Assembly (NCBI GenBank): GCA_020746835.1
Contig: JAGPNK010000054.1
Coordinates: forward strand, 1 to 23,105
Length of the DNA stretch: 23,105 nucleotides
DNA from: Stachybotrys elegans
Taxonomy: Eukaryota; Ascomycota; Sordariomycetes; Hypocreales; Stachybotryaceae
Reading direction: 5' to 3'
Shown here: one piece after another, positions 1-9,517 of the stretch
Layout of the letters: every line of letters starts with the position of its first letter
How positions within the stretch are numbered: position 1 is the first letter of the stretch
Notes under the pieces: model-generated
Database searches by the model: none
What the model was told of the DNA's origin: nothing
Seen by the model: the letters and a program-made list of their open reading frames with translations, nothing else
Position numbers and translations under genes: made by a program

Positions 1-340
1 TGGTATTCTCTATCTAAGCATAGTTATAGTAAGGCTTCTATAGTATTAGTAACCTTATTTAATAAGTTAACTAAAGCTTTCTAACTAGATACTACCCTAC
101 TATAACCTTCTATATAGCTTATAATACTATTTATAGCTTAGCTATTTAGCTATTTAGCTAGTTAGCTACTTTATATATTTAATAATAGCCTTATTATTAT
201 TCTTCTTTACTATTTATAATTATATTAGTTACTAAGGTATTAAATACTATTTTTACTATTTATTTACTTTTTATTATTTATACTTTATATTATATACTCT
301 TTTTCTTATTATACTCTATACTATATACTCTTTTTTTTAT
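1..340 (+). mobile_element. Family F copy 1, 3' part, cut by window edge
   Basis: Starts inside the element at the segment reading TCTATCTAAGCATAGTTATAG and runs to the family 3' end CTCTTTTTCTTAT at 309. The last 31 bases are then duplicated in tandem (310-340). All cytosines in CA and CG contexts have been lost. It sits inside another family-F copy, whose internal sequence resumes at 341; the left half of that host copy lies outside the window, so the target-site duplication cannot be checked. No coding capacity is visible. Assignment rests on base-by-base resemblance to the copies ending at 7669 and 20951. Confidence 0.75.
279..340 (+). repeat. 31-bp tandem duplication of the family F 3' end
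   Basis: Two adjacent 31-bp units, 279-309 and 310-340, differ at four positions, three of them C/T. Both read TATACT..TATA.TATATACTCTTTTT and end in TTAT. Either the 3' tail was duplicated at insertion, or the copy inserted into the extreme end of an older copy. Confidence 0.75.
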
Positions 341-1132
341 TATATTAAAAATATATAAAAGTTATTCTATTTCTAGACTATTAGTAATATTACTATTAAA
401 TAGTTTAAAAAAGACTATTTAAAAGATTTACTTTAATAATAATATTATTAAAGATATAGATAGAGATAGTAATTAGAGCTACTATAGCTATTAAAATAGT
501 CAAAAGATTTTATTTCTTTAATATAGCTATATTATTACTATTATTATTATTTAATTCTATATTAATAGATATAATAGATTTAAATAATATAGATAAGAAA
601 TTCTTCTTTTTTAAACTAAGGGGTTAAGGACTTTATATAGTTATAGACTAAAAATCAAATAAGCTTTTCTTTATTAATAGCCTAAAGCAATAGTAACCTT
701 ATATAATTATAATTATAGACTTTTCTAGTATTATTAAAGCTTTCTATTTATATTATAGTATTCTCTATCTAGGTATAGTTATAGTAAGGCTTCTATAGTA
801 TAACTTTATTTAGTTAGTTAGTATTTATCTAATGAGTTAATTAAAGCTTCCTAGCCAGGTACCACCCTGCTATAACCTTCTATATATCTTAATATTCTAT
901 TATATTATATACCTATATATAAGCTTAATATGGCTTATAATAGTGCTTATAGCTATCTATAGCTTGGCTACTTAGCCAGTTAGCTACCCTATATAGGCAG
1001 CCTAATAATAGCCTTATTATTATTTCTCTTTACTATTTATAACTATATTAGTTACTAGAGTACTAGATACTATCTCTACTATTTATTTATTCTTTACTAT
1101 TTATACTCTATACTATATACTCTTTTTATTAT
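341..1132 (+). mobile_element. Family F copy 2, internal part to 3' end
   Basis: Internal family sequence (AAAGTTATTCTATTTCTAGA, then the TTTATATAGTTATAGACTA block near 632-650) continues to the 3' end at about 1132. The 5' part would lie left of the window, split off by copy 1. The right flank is the 5' third of an oppositely oriented family member (1133-1341), so this copy probably inserted into that one. RIP-type decay is heavy and no reading frame survives. Confidence 0.75.
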
Positions 1133-1341
1133 TATACTATATAATATATTAAAAGCTATAGTTATATATAGAAGCTATATAGTTATAAAGGAATATATAA
1201 TATAAAGAAGCTATAGGGAAAGTATATAATATTAAGAACCTATTTAATTAGTAATAGTATATAGAAATAAATCTAGAATAAACTAGAAAAGATAGTAAGA
1301 AAAAAATAGTATAAGCCTTTTAAAGCTTATACTTAGGAGGG
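1133..1341 (-). mobile_element. Family F copy 3, 5' end, reverse orientation
   Basis: Matches the 5'-terminal 210 bp of the family read on the minus strand: GAAGCTATAGTTATATATAG repeats, the AGTATAAGCCTTTTAAA box, then the terminal CTTAGGAGGG, a RIP-changed form of CTCGGGAGGG seen at 13135-13144. The remaining part is interrupted by copy 2 and lies beyond the left edge. Confidence 0.75.
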
Positions 1342-1489
1342 GTTTATTTTAGTATAATTAAATATAGTTTATTTAAGTAACTCTATTTAATTAGTTCTCT
1401 AGTTAATCTATAGATTATACTTTTTAAGTCATTTATATTCTAAAAGTATATTTATTATTTAGAATTTTCTAATATAGATATAAATATAT
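1342..1489 (-). pseudogene. Ty3/Gypsy reverse transcriptase relic, distal part
   Basis: Read on the minus strand, this segment resembles the part of Gypsy reverse transcriptase just after the YxDD box: a string like YIRKF..INILLEYK.LKKYNL.I, then NRVT.INYI, with TAA/TAG codons where CAA, CAG or TGG would be restored by reversing RIP. In the family this corresponds to the stretch before the conserved KCEF and FLG motifs. It continues the fragment at 3674-5118; the repeat pair at 1490-3673 sits between them and the YxDD box is missing. The match is by eye and short. Confidence 0.5.
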
Positions 1490-2677
1490 CCCCCTAAGTA
1501 TAGAGTAAAACTGCTTAAGGGAAAAGAGATATTAATAAGGTCTTCTCTTTAGTTATACTAAGATTAAATAGATTATATAAATGCCTAAATGCCTATTATA
1601 TAATAGATATACTTAATTATCTACATCTTAAGGACTGTATTAAGGCTTTAACTATATACTATAGGGACTATAGTTATAAATATAGTTATAAATAGACTAA
1701 TAGTAGTATAATTAATAAGTAGGGTTTTCTATTTATAGAATATATTAAACATTATCTAGGCCTCATATGGCCTAAAATTCTTAGTATACTTTAAAAGAAT
1801 CTCTTTATTAAGTACCTAGCTTTAGTATCTAGCTATTTTCTAGACTAGAGATATCTAGTTATTTTAGAAGAGGATTCTCTTTTTCTATTCTTTATTTTCT
1901 AATAATCTAGATTAGGATAATCTAGAAGCCTTTTAAAAGGCTTAAAGGGTATAATCTATTACTATTAGTAATACTATTTCTTAAAGGCCTCTTAGAATAG
2001 ATAGACTTACTTATGTCTAGCTATATATAGCCTTAGTAGGCTACTTAGCAGGGGGATTTAGCTTAGGGATACCCCTAGCGTTTTAGTTATTTAGTTAGTT
2101 TATTATATATTACTAATAGAGAGTGAATCTAGTAGTATATAAATAGAAGGAAGAGAAAAAGAGAGATAATAGAAAGGGTAAAGGCCTTTTTATATATATC
2201 TTTTAAACTCTATTTTAAGGCTAGGCCTTATATACTAGATTATATATTCCTGGCCTAATATAGCTATAGTACTATCTATAGCTATAGCCATTATATGCTT
2301 CTTTATTATAAGCCTATACAGTCTAAGGACTTCTACTAGAATCGCAATAATAGTACCTTTAACCAGCCTTATTAAAGTATATAAGGCCAGCTTTATTAGA
2401 ATATATATAAGGACTAAAGCTAACAAATAGTATATATATATACATTAAGTCTACTAACTATAGATCCCCCTAACTATATATACTTATACTTGCTACTACT
2501 GCTATTACTATAGCCCTCTTATTATTCTCTAGCTCTAGCTAATAGAAAATATTAGCTATAGTTTAATAATCCCTTTATTATTTAATACTATTCTTTAATC
2601 CTATAGATAGTAAGGCCACTATTATTTATATATACTATTATTCTTTTTTCTATACTAGATATACCTACTATATTATA
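1490..2677 (+). mobile_element. Second repeat family (G), copy A
   Basis: About 1.19 kb. The first 860 bp recur as copy B at 2696-3645 with interspersed transitions and indels. It starts CCCCCTAAGTATAGAG, like the CCCTCCTAAGTATA start of family F, and holds an F-like block (ACTATTAGTAATACTATT, CTTAGAATA) near 1967-2001, so it may be a distant relative. The string GATATAAATATAT precedes it (1477-1489) and occurs again before copy B, suggesting a target-site duplication. The longest open stretch is 63 codons on the minus strand (2235-2426), unrelated to anything I recognise and probably chance. Orientation is inferred from the shared start. Confidence 0.6.
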
Positions 2678-2695
2678 GATATAAATATATATATT

Positions 2696-3673
2696 TCCCC
2701 CTAAGTATAGAGCAAAGGCTACTTAAGAGAGAATAGTAGTAAGTGTTCCTTTCTAGCTATACTAAGGTTAAATAGGTTATATAAATGCTTAATTGCCTAT
2801 TATATAATATACTTAATTATCTATATTAGACTGTATTAAGGCTTTAACTATATAGATAATATCTCTCTTATAGCTATAGAGACTACAGTTATAAATATAG
2901 TTATAAATAGACTAATAGTAGTATAATTAATAAGGGTTTTCTATCTATAGGTTAAGAATATATTAAATATTATCTAGGCCTTATATAGTCTAAAACACTT
3001 AGTATTATATTATAAAGAAGTTCTTTATCTCTCTCTATTAAAGTAGTATACTAGCCTATTAAGGCCTATCTCTAAGGGTTATTTCTAGTCTAGCTCTAGC
3101 CCTTATTAATAAAAGTATAACTATTTAGTCTTTTTAAAAGAGGATTCTCTTTTCCTATTCTTTATTTTCTAATAATCTAAATTAGAATAATCTAGTAGAT
3201 ATTTAAATAGCTTAAATACTAGGTTCTATTAATATAGACTATTAGTAATACTATTTATTAAAGGCCTCTTAGAATAGATAGACTTACTTATGTTTAAATA
3301 GCCTAGCTATATATAGCCTTAGTAGGCTATTTAGCAGGGGGATTTAAGATACCCCTAGTGTCTTAGTTATTTAATTAATTTATTAGGAGTTATAAGTATA
3401 TAATATATTGCTAATAGAGAGTAAATTTAGTAGTAGTAGTAGTATAGATAGAAGAAAGAGAAAGAGAGAGATAATAGAGAGAGTAATAGCCTTCTTATAT
3501 ATATTTCTTAAACTCTATTCTAGGGCTAGGCCTTATATAATTATATATTCCTAGCCTAATGCAGCTATAGTACTATCTATAGCTATAGCTATTATATACT
3601 TCTTTATTATCCATATAGTCTAAGGACTTCTACTAGAATCACAATGGTATACTAACCTTAGTATATCTAGAAG
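2696..3673 (+). mobile_element. Second repeat family (G), copy B
   Basis: Direct repeat of copy A, same orientation, about 0.98 kb. Shared landmarks include CCCCCTAAGTATAGAG at the start, AATAGACTAATAGTAGTATA in the middle, GCAGGGGGATTTA, and GGACTTCTACTAGAATC near the end. It lacks roughly 310 bp present at the end of copy A. GATATAAATATAT lies just before it (2678-2690) and GATTATAAATATAT just after (3673-3686), so both copies appear to occupy the same target. An LTR pair with a 320 bp interior is an alternative reading, but I see no clear primer-binding site or polypurine tract. Confidence 0.6.
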
Positions 3674-5118
3674 ATTATAAATATATTAATTAGGCCTATA
3701 GATATAACTAGAAATTAAAAGTAGCTATAATAGATATAGAAAGCTATTTTTTACTTATTCTTTTTAGCTATATAAATATAATAGTAGATATTCTTTATAT
3801 TAATCTTAATAAAATATTTAGTATTTAAGCTATAGTCTAGAATCTTTAAAACTAAGGGTAATAGATAGTAATTCTTCTAGATAATCTTATTAAGTCTCTA
3901 GTAATCTATATATAGATATAGGCTACTATTCTTTTTTAATATAAAGAGAATAGATACCCTAGTAAGACTTAGTAAAGGTTTAATTCTTTTAGCCTTAAGA
4001 TTATTATTAATATATACCTATAGCTTCTCTAATTTAGCTAGAGAAAGAGAGTAAATTAGTTTATAAAAGGGCTTTTTTCTTTTTTAAGCTTAATCTTATA
4101 GTCTATATCTTAGTGCTAATAGTATTCTTACTTATTTAGATATAAAGATATTAATATAGATAGTAAACTTAGAGAGTAGCACTTTAAGAGCTTTAGGTTT
4201 AAAGAGATCTTTACTAGATAAAAGAAAAGGCTTCTCCTTAGGTTTAGGGATAATAATAGTAAAAACCTTAGCTCTATTTTATATAGTTTTTCTAAAGAAT
4301 AAAATAGACCCTATTATTAAATCTATCTTATTAAGACTAAATTACATTTTTTAGTTAAAAGGGTTTAGAAAGATATAATAATTAATAAATATAGTTATTA
4401 ATAAAATAATAGGATTTTCTTAAAGCTTTAGATCCCTATTAATAGTAATATATAATTATATAAAGCTATAAATAGTACCTTAGGAATTAGTAATAGTAAT
4501 AGAGATTTTATAAACTTTATATATTAGTACTATTAGTTACTCTATCTCTTTAAGCTCTAGAATAAATATTATAAATAATTATAGCTATTACTACTATATA
4601 AAGATATAATTAATATAGTTATACTTAGTACTAGTATTAATATTAATAAAGATATTAGCTAGATTTTAGCTACTAATTATTATAAAAATATAGAATCTCT
4701 ATTTAACCTAGAGTAATAGCTAGACTATAGATAGATTAGTTTCTATAGAGCCTATCTATTTTTTAAAATAGCTTTATAAAGCTACTTATATTTCTAAGAG
4801 ATATAGCCTAGCTACTTACAATTATAGTAGATAAGGGGTTTACCTTATCTCTAGATAGGGTCTATATTAGGAGAGATAGTAGGCTTTTTCTAGGTATATA
4901 GCTAGTAATCTTCTTAATAATCTTCTTAGCCTTAGTATAAATACTATTATTTTAATAAAGATTAGTTAAAGTATTACTTTATCTTTAAATATTTCTTATA
5001 GTTATTATCTTCTTTTTATTATTTCTATATTAAACTTATAGTATTTTAGAACTAATTTATAGTAGCTACTATATTTTTATAGTTATCTAGAAATATAGAA
5101 TAGTTAAGCTTAATATAT
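3674..5118 (-). pseudogene. Ty3/Gypsy gag-pol relic: zinc knuckle, protease, reverse transcriptase
   Basis: One minus-strand reading frame runs through recognisable retrotransposon domains. A CX2CX4HX4C zinc knuckle lies at 4788-4829. A protease active-site remnant (I-N-T-S-T for D-T/S-G-A) lies near 4630-4645. The reverse transcriptase N-terminus lies at about 4110-3690: YINNNLKAKRIKP, then LFILKKNSSLYLYIDY.RLNK, then KYFIKINIKN, then a remnant of the FxxxFLVMPFGLTNAxxTF block. In-frame stops are TAA or TAG, as expected from RIP at Gln and Trp codons. The motif A catalytic Asp reads Asn (3799-3801) and protease Asp and Gly read Asn and Ser, all G-to-A. It continues at 5265 beyond a short insertion and at 1489 beyond the repeat pair. 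Dead element. Confidence 0.85.
4788..4829 (-). other. Degraded retroviral-type zinc knuckle in Gypsy gag
   Basis: Fourteen minus-strand codons read Y-Y-N-C-K-stop-L-G-Y-I-S-stop-K-Y. The spacing is that of CX2CX4HX4C: codons 1 and 14 are TAC and TAT where TGC and TGT are expected, codon 4 keeps TGT, and codon 9 is TAT for CAT. All differences are single C-to-T or G-to-A changes. This knuckle binds nucleic acid in nucleocapsid domains and places the gag/pol boundary just downstream. Confidence 0.75.
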
Positions 5119-5264
5119 AATGAGGAAAAGAGTATGTAATATAGGGTATAAGCAGTAGAGAGTAAATAAACAGTAGAGATAGTGTCTAGTACCCTAGTAA
5201 CTAATATAGTTATAAACAGTAGAGAGAAATAACAATAAGGCCATTATTAGACTGCCCTTGTGTA
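5119..5264 (-). mobile_element. Family F copy 4, 146-bp 3' stub with perfect TSD
   Basis: Only the last 146 bp of the family are present, in reverse orientation, starting ATGAGGAAAAGAGTATG. The exact 13-bp duplication AAGCTTAATATAT flanks it at 5106-5118 and 5265-5277. This copy keeps many CA/TG sites lost elsewhere (AGCAGT, AACAGT, AGTGTC, GGCCATT), so it is one of the least mutated 3' ends and a good guide to the ancestral sequence. It interrupts the Gypsy gag frame, which resumes in the same phase once the insertion and one TSD copy are removed. Confidence 0.9.
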
Positions 5265-6450
5265 AAGCTTAATATATTCCTAGAGTTTATTAATTAACTT
5301 TTTAAAGAAATTATAAACTTTTTCCTATTCTATAGTATATTTAAACTACTACTCTAGAGTATCTAAATAGATATAGAATTCCTAGGGCAACTAGAAGTTA
5401 TATTACTAAGCCTTTCCTTACTACTATACTAATTTAATCTATTAGTTAGTCTTATTACTAATAAAAATAAAAGTCTATTTTATAAAGGTATTCTAATTAT
5501 CCTTAAGACTTTACTATTCTTCTATCTTATATTTATTAAAATAACTAGTCTATCTCTATTAAAAATCTTAATATATCTTATCTTTATTTATAATAATATA
5601 GTTATAGCATTTTAAAACTTATAGAGCTAGGCCTTAAAGAGTTATTATATATTATCTAGCTAACTCTACTATTTCTATAGATTAAATAATAGTAAAAGAA
5701 TAGTAATATTCTTAATTTATACTAAATAATAGTTACTATTATTACTTTTTTCAGACTTGTATTATTATTAGTAGCTAGATAATATATAATTAGTAGATAT
5801 TTATTTAATAATCCTAATATCTTTATATAGGGCTACTTTTTAAGCCTATGGTTTCTTTAGCTACTATAGCTTTATAATATAAGCCTAAGCTATTATAAAT
5901 TAGGCTTTTATAGTAGTATTCTCTATATCTTTAAAAATAATAGAAAGGCTAGAGAGATTAATTAGTAGGATTAGGGGGTCTTCTAATTTAGTTAGGGCTA
6001 TAATTTTAGTTAAAGATACTATTAGAGATAATAAAAAGGTAGAATTAGTATAGATACCTTAGATAGTTTATTAGGTATTTAGTACTATCTTATTAAGATA
6101 ACCTTTAGATAGAAGACTTAGAATTATTATAGTATAGAATAGTTAAGTTAGTAAAGGCACTAAATATAGAGTCTATATTATTATAAGACTAAATCTTGCC
6201 TTTAGATAAAGCTATAGCAAGTAGTAGGGTTTATATAGGGGTTCTACCTTAGGTACCTAAGGTATCTATAGGCTTCTATAGGCTCTAGGGTAACTAAGGT
6301 CTATAGTATAGGAGTCTATAATAATAAAAATCTATAGCTAGTTAGATATTTAAAAGAAACTAAGGCTATTTATTAAAACCCTAGATAAACTTAAAGAGTT
6401 TAAAAGAATTATAATAACTAAATATTTAATAGTATTTAATAGACTAAAGT
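5265..6450 (-). pseudogene. Ty3/Gypsy gag and upstream region relic
   Basis: Continues the minus-strand frame of 3674-5118 across the 146-bp insertion. Between about 5265 and 5400 it reads as charged, helix-forming gag-like protein (EFYIYLDTLE, then EKVYNFFKKLINKL.EYIKL) with stops explained by RIP. Upstream, to about 5640, the same style continues more weakly. From about 5760 to 6438 I cannot follow a single frame; this part may hold the gag N-terminus, leader or LTR. A 20-bp palindrome lies at 6245-6264. Assignment of the distal part to the same element is by position only. Confidence 0.55.
6245..6264. repeat. Perfect 20-bp palindrome
   Basis: TACCTTAGGTACCTAAGGTA equals its own reverse complement over all 20 bases. 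It lies in the unassigned upstream part of the Gypsy relic, in a slightly less A+T-rich patch (about 6200-6300). It could be a protein-binding site or a chance product of low sequence complexity; no partner copy was seen elsewhere in the window. Confidence 0.8.
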
Positions 6451-7669
6451 CCCTCCTGAGCATAAGGTTTAAAAGGCTTGCACTGGTTTTTTTTTACTAT
6501 CTTTTCTAGCTTACCCTGGATCTATTTCTATATACTATTACTAACTAAGCAGGTTCCTTACATTATATGCTTCCTCTATAGCTCCTTTATATTATATATC
6601 AGCCTTCTTATATAGCTATACCTTCTTTATAGCCTTCTATATATAATAATAGCTTCTAATATATTACTTACTCTCTATAATATTATATTATAGAGGCATT
6701 AAGTATATAATTTTAAGATAATAAAAGTAATTAATTTAATAACTAAAGTAAAAAACTAATTAAAAACCTATATTAAAAAACTAAGCTAATTCTATTAGGG
6801 CTTGTAAAGTAAGCCAGCCCTATATATAGCTATATATAGTTATTAATATAGCTAGCCTTTATTACTAGTCTCTTATATAGCCTAGAGCTCTTTCCTTTAC
6901 TCTTTTTCCTAGGCTTTAACTATAATTTCTTATTAGAATTATTATATATTAAAGATATATAAAAGTTATTCTATTTCTAGACTATTAGTAATACTATTAT
7001 TAAAAGACCCCTTAGAATAACTTATTTTATAAATACCTAATAGAGAGAGTAAGGGCCTTTTTATAGTAGTAACTATAGCTACTATAGCTACTTATATAGA
7101 TATAGCTATATTTATATTACTATTTAATTCCATAATAATATTAATTTCAATAGACTAGGTTTAAGTAATATAAATAAGGAATTCTTCTCTTTAAGCTAGG
7201 GGCTTAAGGGCTTTATATAGCTATAGGCTAGAAGCAGAATAAGCTTTTCTCTATTAATAGCCTAGAGCAATGGCTTTTCTAGTGTTATTAGTTAAAGCTT
7301 TCTATTAGTATTATAGCGCTTTCTATCTAGGCATAGATTATAGTAAGGCTTCTATAGTATAACCTTATTTAATAAGTTAACTAAAGCTTTCTAGCCAGAC
7401 ACTAACCCTACCCTAACCCTCTATATATCTTAATATCCCATTATATTATATACCTATATATAAGCTTAATATAGCTTATAATATTATAGCTACCTATAGC
7501 TTAACTATTTAGCCAGTTAGCTACTCTATATAAATAGCCTAATAATAGCCTTATTATTATTCTTTTTTACTATTTATAACTATATTAGTTACTAGAGTAC
7601 TAGATATTATCTCTACTATTTATCTACTTTCTATTATTTATACTCTATATTATATACTCTTTTTCTTAT
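6451..7669 (+). mobile_element. Family F copy 5, full length (1219 bp) with TSD
   Basis: Starts CCCTCCTGAGCATAAGG and ends CTCTTTTTCTTAT, uninterrupted, so it is the simplest plus-strand full-length example. The 12-bp duplication ATAGACTAAAGT lies at 6439-6450 and 7671-7682. Landmarks in order: 5' box with a T-run (about 6486-6495), GCTATATATAG-rich A/T region, central block, TTATATAGCTATAGGCTAGA (7214-7233), telomere-like CTAACCCTACCCTAACCCTC (7402-7421), CAGTTAGCTACTC, AATAATAGCCTTATTATTAT, and the 3' tail. RIP is strong, with islands of remaining CA sites. No open frame longer than a few dozen codons. Confidence 0.88.
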
Positions 7670-7912
7670 TATAGACTAAAGTAAAATAAAATAATAGTAA
7701 TTTTAATTTTAATTTAAAATAAAATAAAGATTTTACTTAAAATAATAGATAGATTAGCTAAAAAAATAAAAGATAGAATTAATATTAAAAAGATAAAGAT
7801 TAATAGTCTTAAAGATTTTATTATATTTTTAGTAATAGTTATATATAAAAAGAAAATAAATAAAAAAATCTAATTGCCTTAAGTAAATCTAATTAATTAT
7901 ATTATCTATATA
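7670..7912 (+). pseudogene. Degraded sequence with a 40-codon open stretch
   Basis: A/T-rich host sequence between two family-F insertions. On the plus strand about 7740-7870 reads without stops as a lysine/isoleucine-rich string (DRLAKKIKDRINIKKIKINS), then shows RIP-type stops. I do not recognise it. It may be part of a decayed transposon gene or chance in low-complexity DNA. The left piece of the same host sequence ends at 6450. Confidence 0.25.
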
Positions 7913-8022
7913 ATAAGGAAAAGAGTATATAATATAGAGTATAAGTAATAGAGAGTAAATAAATAATACAGATAGTATTTAGTACCTTAATAACTAATAT
8001 AGTTATAAATAGTAGAGAGAAA
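7913..8022 (-). mobile_element. Family F copy 6, 110-bp 3' stub with TSD
   Basis: Begins ATAAGGAAAAGAGTATATAA (reverse of the family 3' end) and stops after the TAGAGAGAAA block. Flanked by TATATTATCTATATA (7898-7912) and TATATTATTTATATA (8023-8037), a 15-bp duplication with a single C/T difference. This is the shortest truncated copy in the window. Confidence 0.85.
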
Positions 8023-9517
8023 TATATTATTTATATACTTAATAATATTATTAAAAAAATAAATTAAAAGTAAGTAAGTAAAGAGATAATTCTTATTTAA
8101 ATAATATTAATTTAAGCTTATATTTACTAATAGTAAAATAAAAGAGAGTATAGCTTTTAAGCCTCATTAAAGAGCTATAGAATAAGATTATATAATAAAA
8201 GCTATTAATTAATAAGAAAATAGATTATTTTAATAAAATATAAAGATATTTAATAGTAGTATATATAATAGACTGGCCCTAAGTATATACTATAATAGAT
8301 ATATAATAAAGAATTCTTATTCTTAGAGAGAAAAAGAAGGTTTAGAAAGAAGGCTTTTTAGATTTCCCTTTCTAGCTATTTTAGTAGCTTTATTTTCTAC
8401 TTTAGTTCCTAATAAGGTATAGATAAAGCCTAAGCCTATAATATATTCCCTTATTTAGGATTCTATTTTATCTCTATTTCTATTATTCTTAAAATATTTT
8501 CTATTATTAAAATAAAGCTATTTCTTTCTATAAATTCTAGTAACTAAAGTCTATATTAGTACTAAAGGTAATTATTCTAGTATAATATTATACTATACTA
8601 TAGTTTAGAATATATTTCCTTTAGTTTTACTTTTTCTATCTCTTAGTTTCTTTACTTTATAGTCTATTTCTTTTAATAAGGCTATTCTTTATTAAGATAA
8701 GGCTATTCTTTCGTAAGATAGAGCTATTTTTCTTTACTAATAGAACTATAATACTACTATAATATAGTAAATAGAGACTATATAAGACTCTTTATTATAT
8801 TTTAATAAAAAACCTTATTCTTTAAACTAAAGATAAATTATATTTTATAGTTTTAATATTAATTTAAGTTCTAGAAAAAGAAAGGAAAAGAGAGAGAGAA
8901 AGGGTTTAATTTTATTATTATTTTATTCTATACTTTACTAATATACTCTACTATCTCTCTAGCCTAAGGTTTTCCTATAATACTTTATATCTCTACTAGG
9001 CTATTATTAATTAATTCTATAATTATTCTATTTTACTTTTTATTCTATTTATTTTATTTTTAAAATTTTTTTTATTTTTTTTATTTATTTTTATTTTTTA
9101 TTAAAATAATTTAATTATAGCTTTCTATATACTTTTCTTTTATTATTAATTTATTTCTATATTATATTTTTCTTTTTACTTTCTATATTTATTTCTTTAA
9201 TATTTAATAGCTACTATAAACTATACTTCTAAAAGTACTATCTTTAGAATACCTTTATCTCTATCTAATTCTCTATAGAATTCTAATTAAGATAAATATA
9301 TAGATTTCTAATCTATTTTTACTTTAGTATCTATATTAAATCTTCTTTCTCTCTTTTAGCTAGTCTATATTATTACTAATAGTATTTTATATAAAGATAA
9401 CTAATAATAAATAGTTTAATACTTCTATTAAAGCTAAGTTTCTATACTATAACTATTTAAAATAAATAATATAGTTTAGTAAGTTTAAATATAAAATATA
9501 ATCTAGTATATTTTATA
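8023..9517. pseudogene. Unrecognised RIP-degraded coding relic(s)
   Basis: About 1.5 kb with no family-F sequence. On the minus strand about 8600-8745 reads as a coiled-coil-like string (IALSYERIALS, then RIALLKEIDYKVKKLRDRK) built on three 21-bp tandem units at 8676-8738. Stops inside it are TAA/TAG. The rest (8160-8600, 8740-9517) gives no frame I can name; 9035-9110 is almost pure T/A low complexity. It is probably a decayed transposon or retroelement gene, perhaps gag or a transposase C-terminus, but no catalytic motif was seen. Confidence 0.35.
8676..8738 (-). repeat. Three 21-bp tandem units (heptad-coding)
   Basis: Units 8676-8696, 8697-8717 and 8718-8738 follow the pattern ATAAGGCTATTCTTTNNTAAG. 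The first two differ at two or three positions; the third is more diverged. A 21-bp period equals seven codons, and on the minus strand the units read as leucine/alanine-bearing heptads, consistent with a short coiled coil expanded by slippage. Confidence 0.7.

Noticed and set aside
2235..2426. 63-codon open frame on the minus strand
   Set aside because: It spans the end of repeat copy A and unrelated sequence beyond it, has an Ile/Leu-rich composition expected of random A+T-rich DNA, and the matching part of copy B does not keep it open with the same upstream sequence.
1490..3673. LTR retrotransposon with copies A and B as LTRs
   Set aside because: On the minus strand both begin TGYGATTC, which is suggestive, but no primer-binding site, polypurine tract or short matching TSD was found, the interior would be only ~320 bp, and A and B are flanked by the same 13-bp string instead.
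5300..5700. Independent host gene on the minus strand
   Set aside because: The frame is in phase with the Gypsy gag zinc knuckle once the 146-bp insertion and one TSD copy are removed, so it belongs to the retroelement.
6451..6540. Pol III (tRNA- or 5S-derived) SINE promoter at the family 5' end
   Set aside because: No A-box/B-box pair could be recognised, and a run of seven or more T lies within about 50 bases of the start even in the least mutated copy, which would stop Pol III.
6451..7669. Family F as a DNA transposon or MITE with terminal inverted repeats
   Set aside because: The two ends (CCCTCCTGAG and TTTCTTAT) are not complementary, TSDs vary between 12 and 15 bp, and truncations keep only one end. 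The apparent inverted repeats come from separate copies in opposite orientation.
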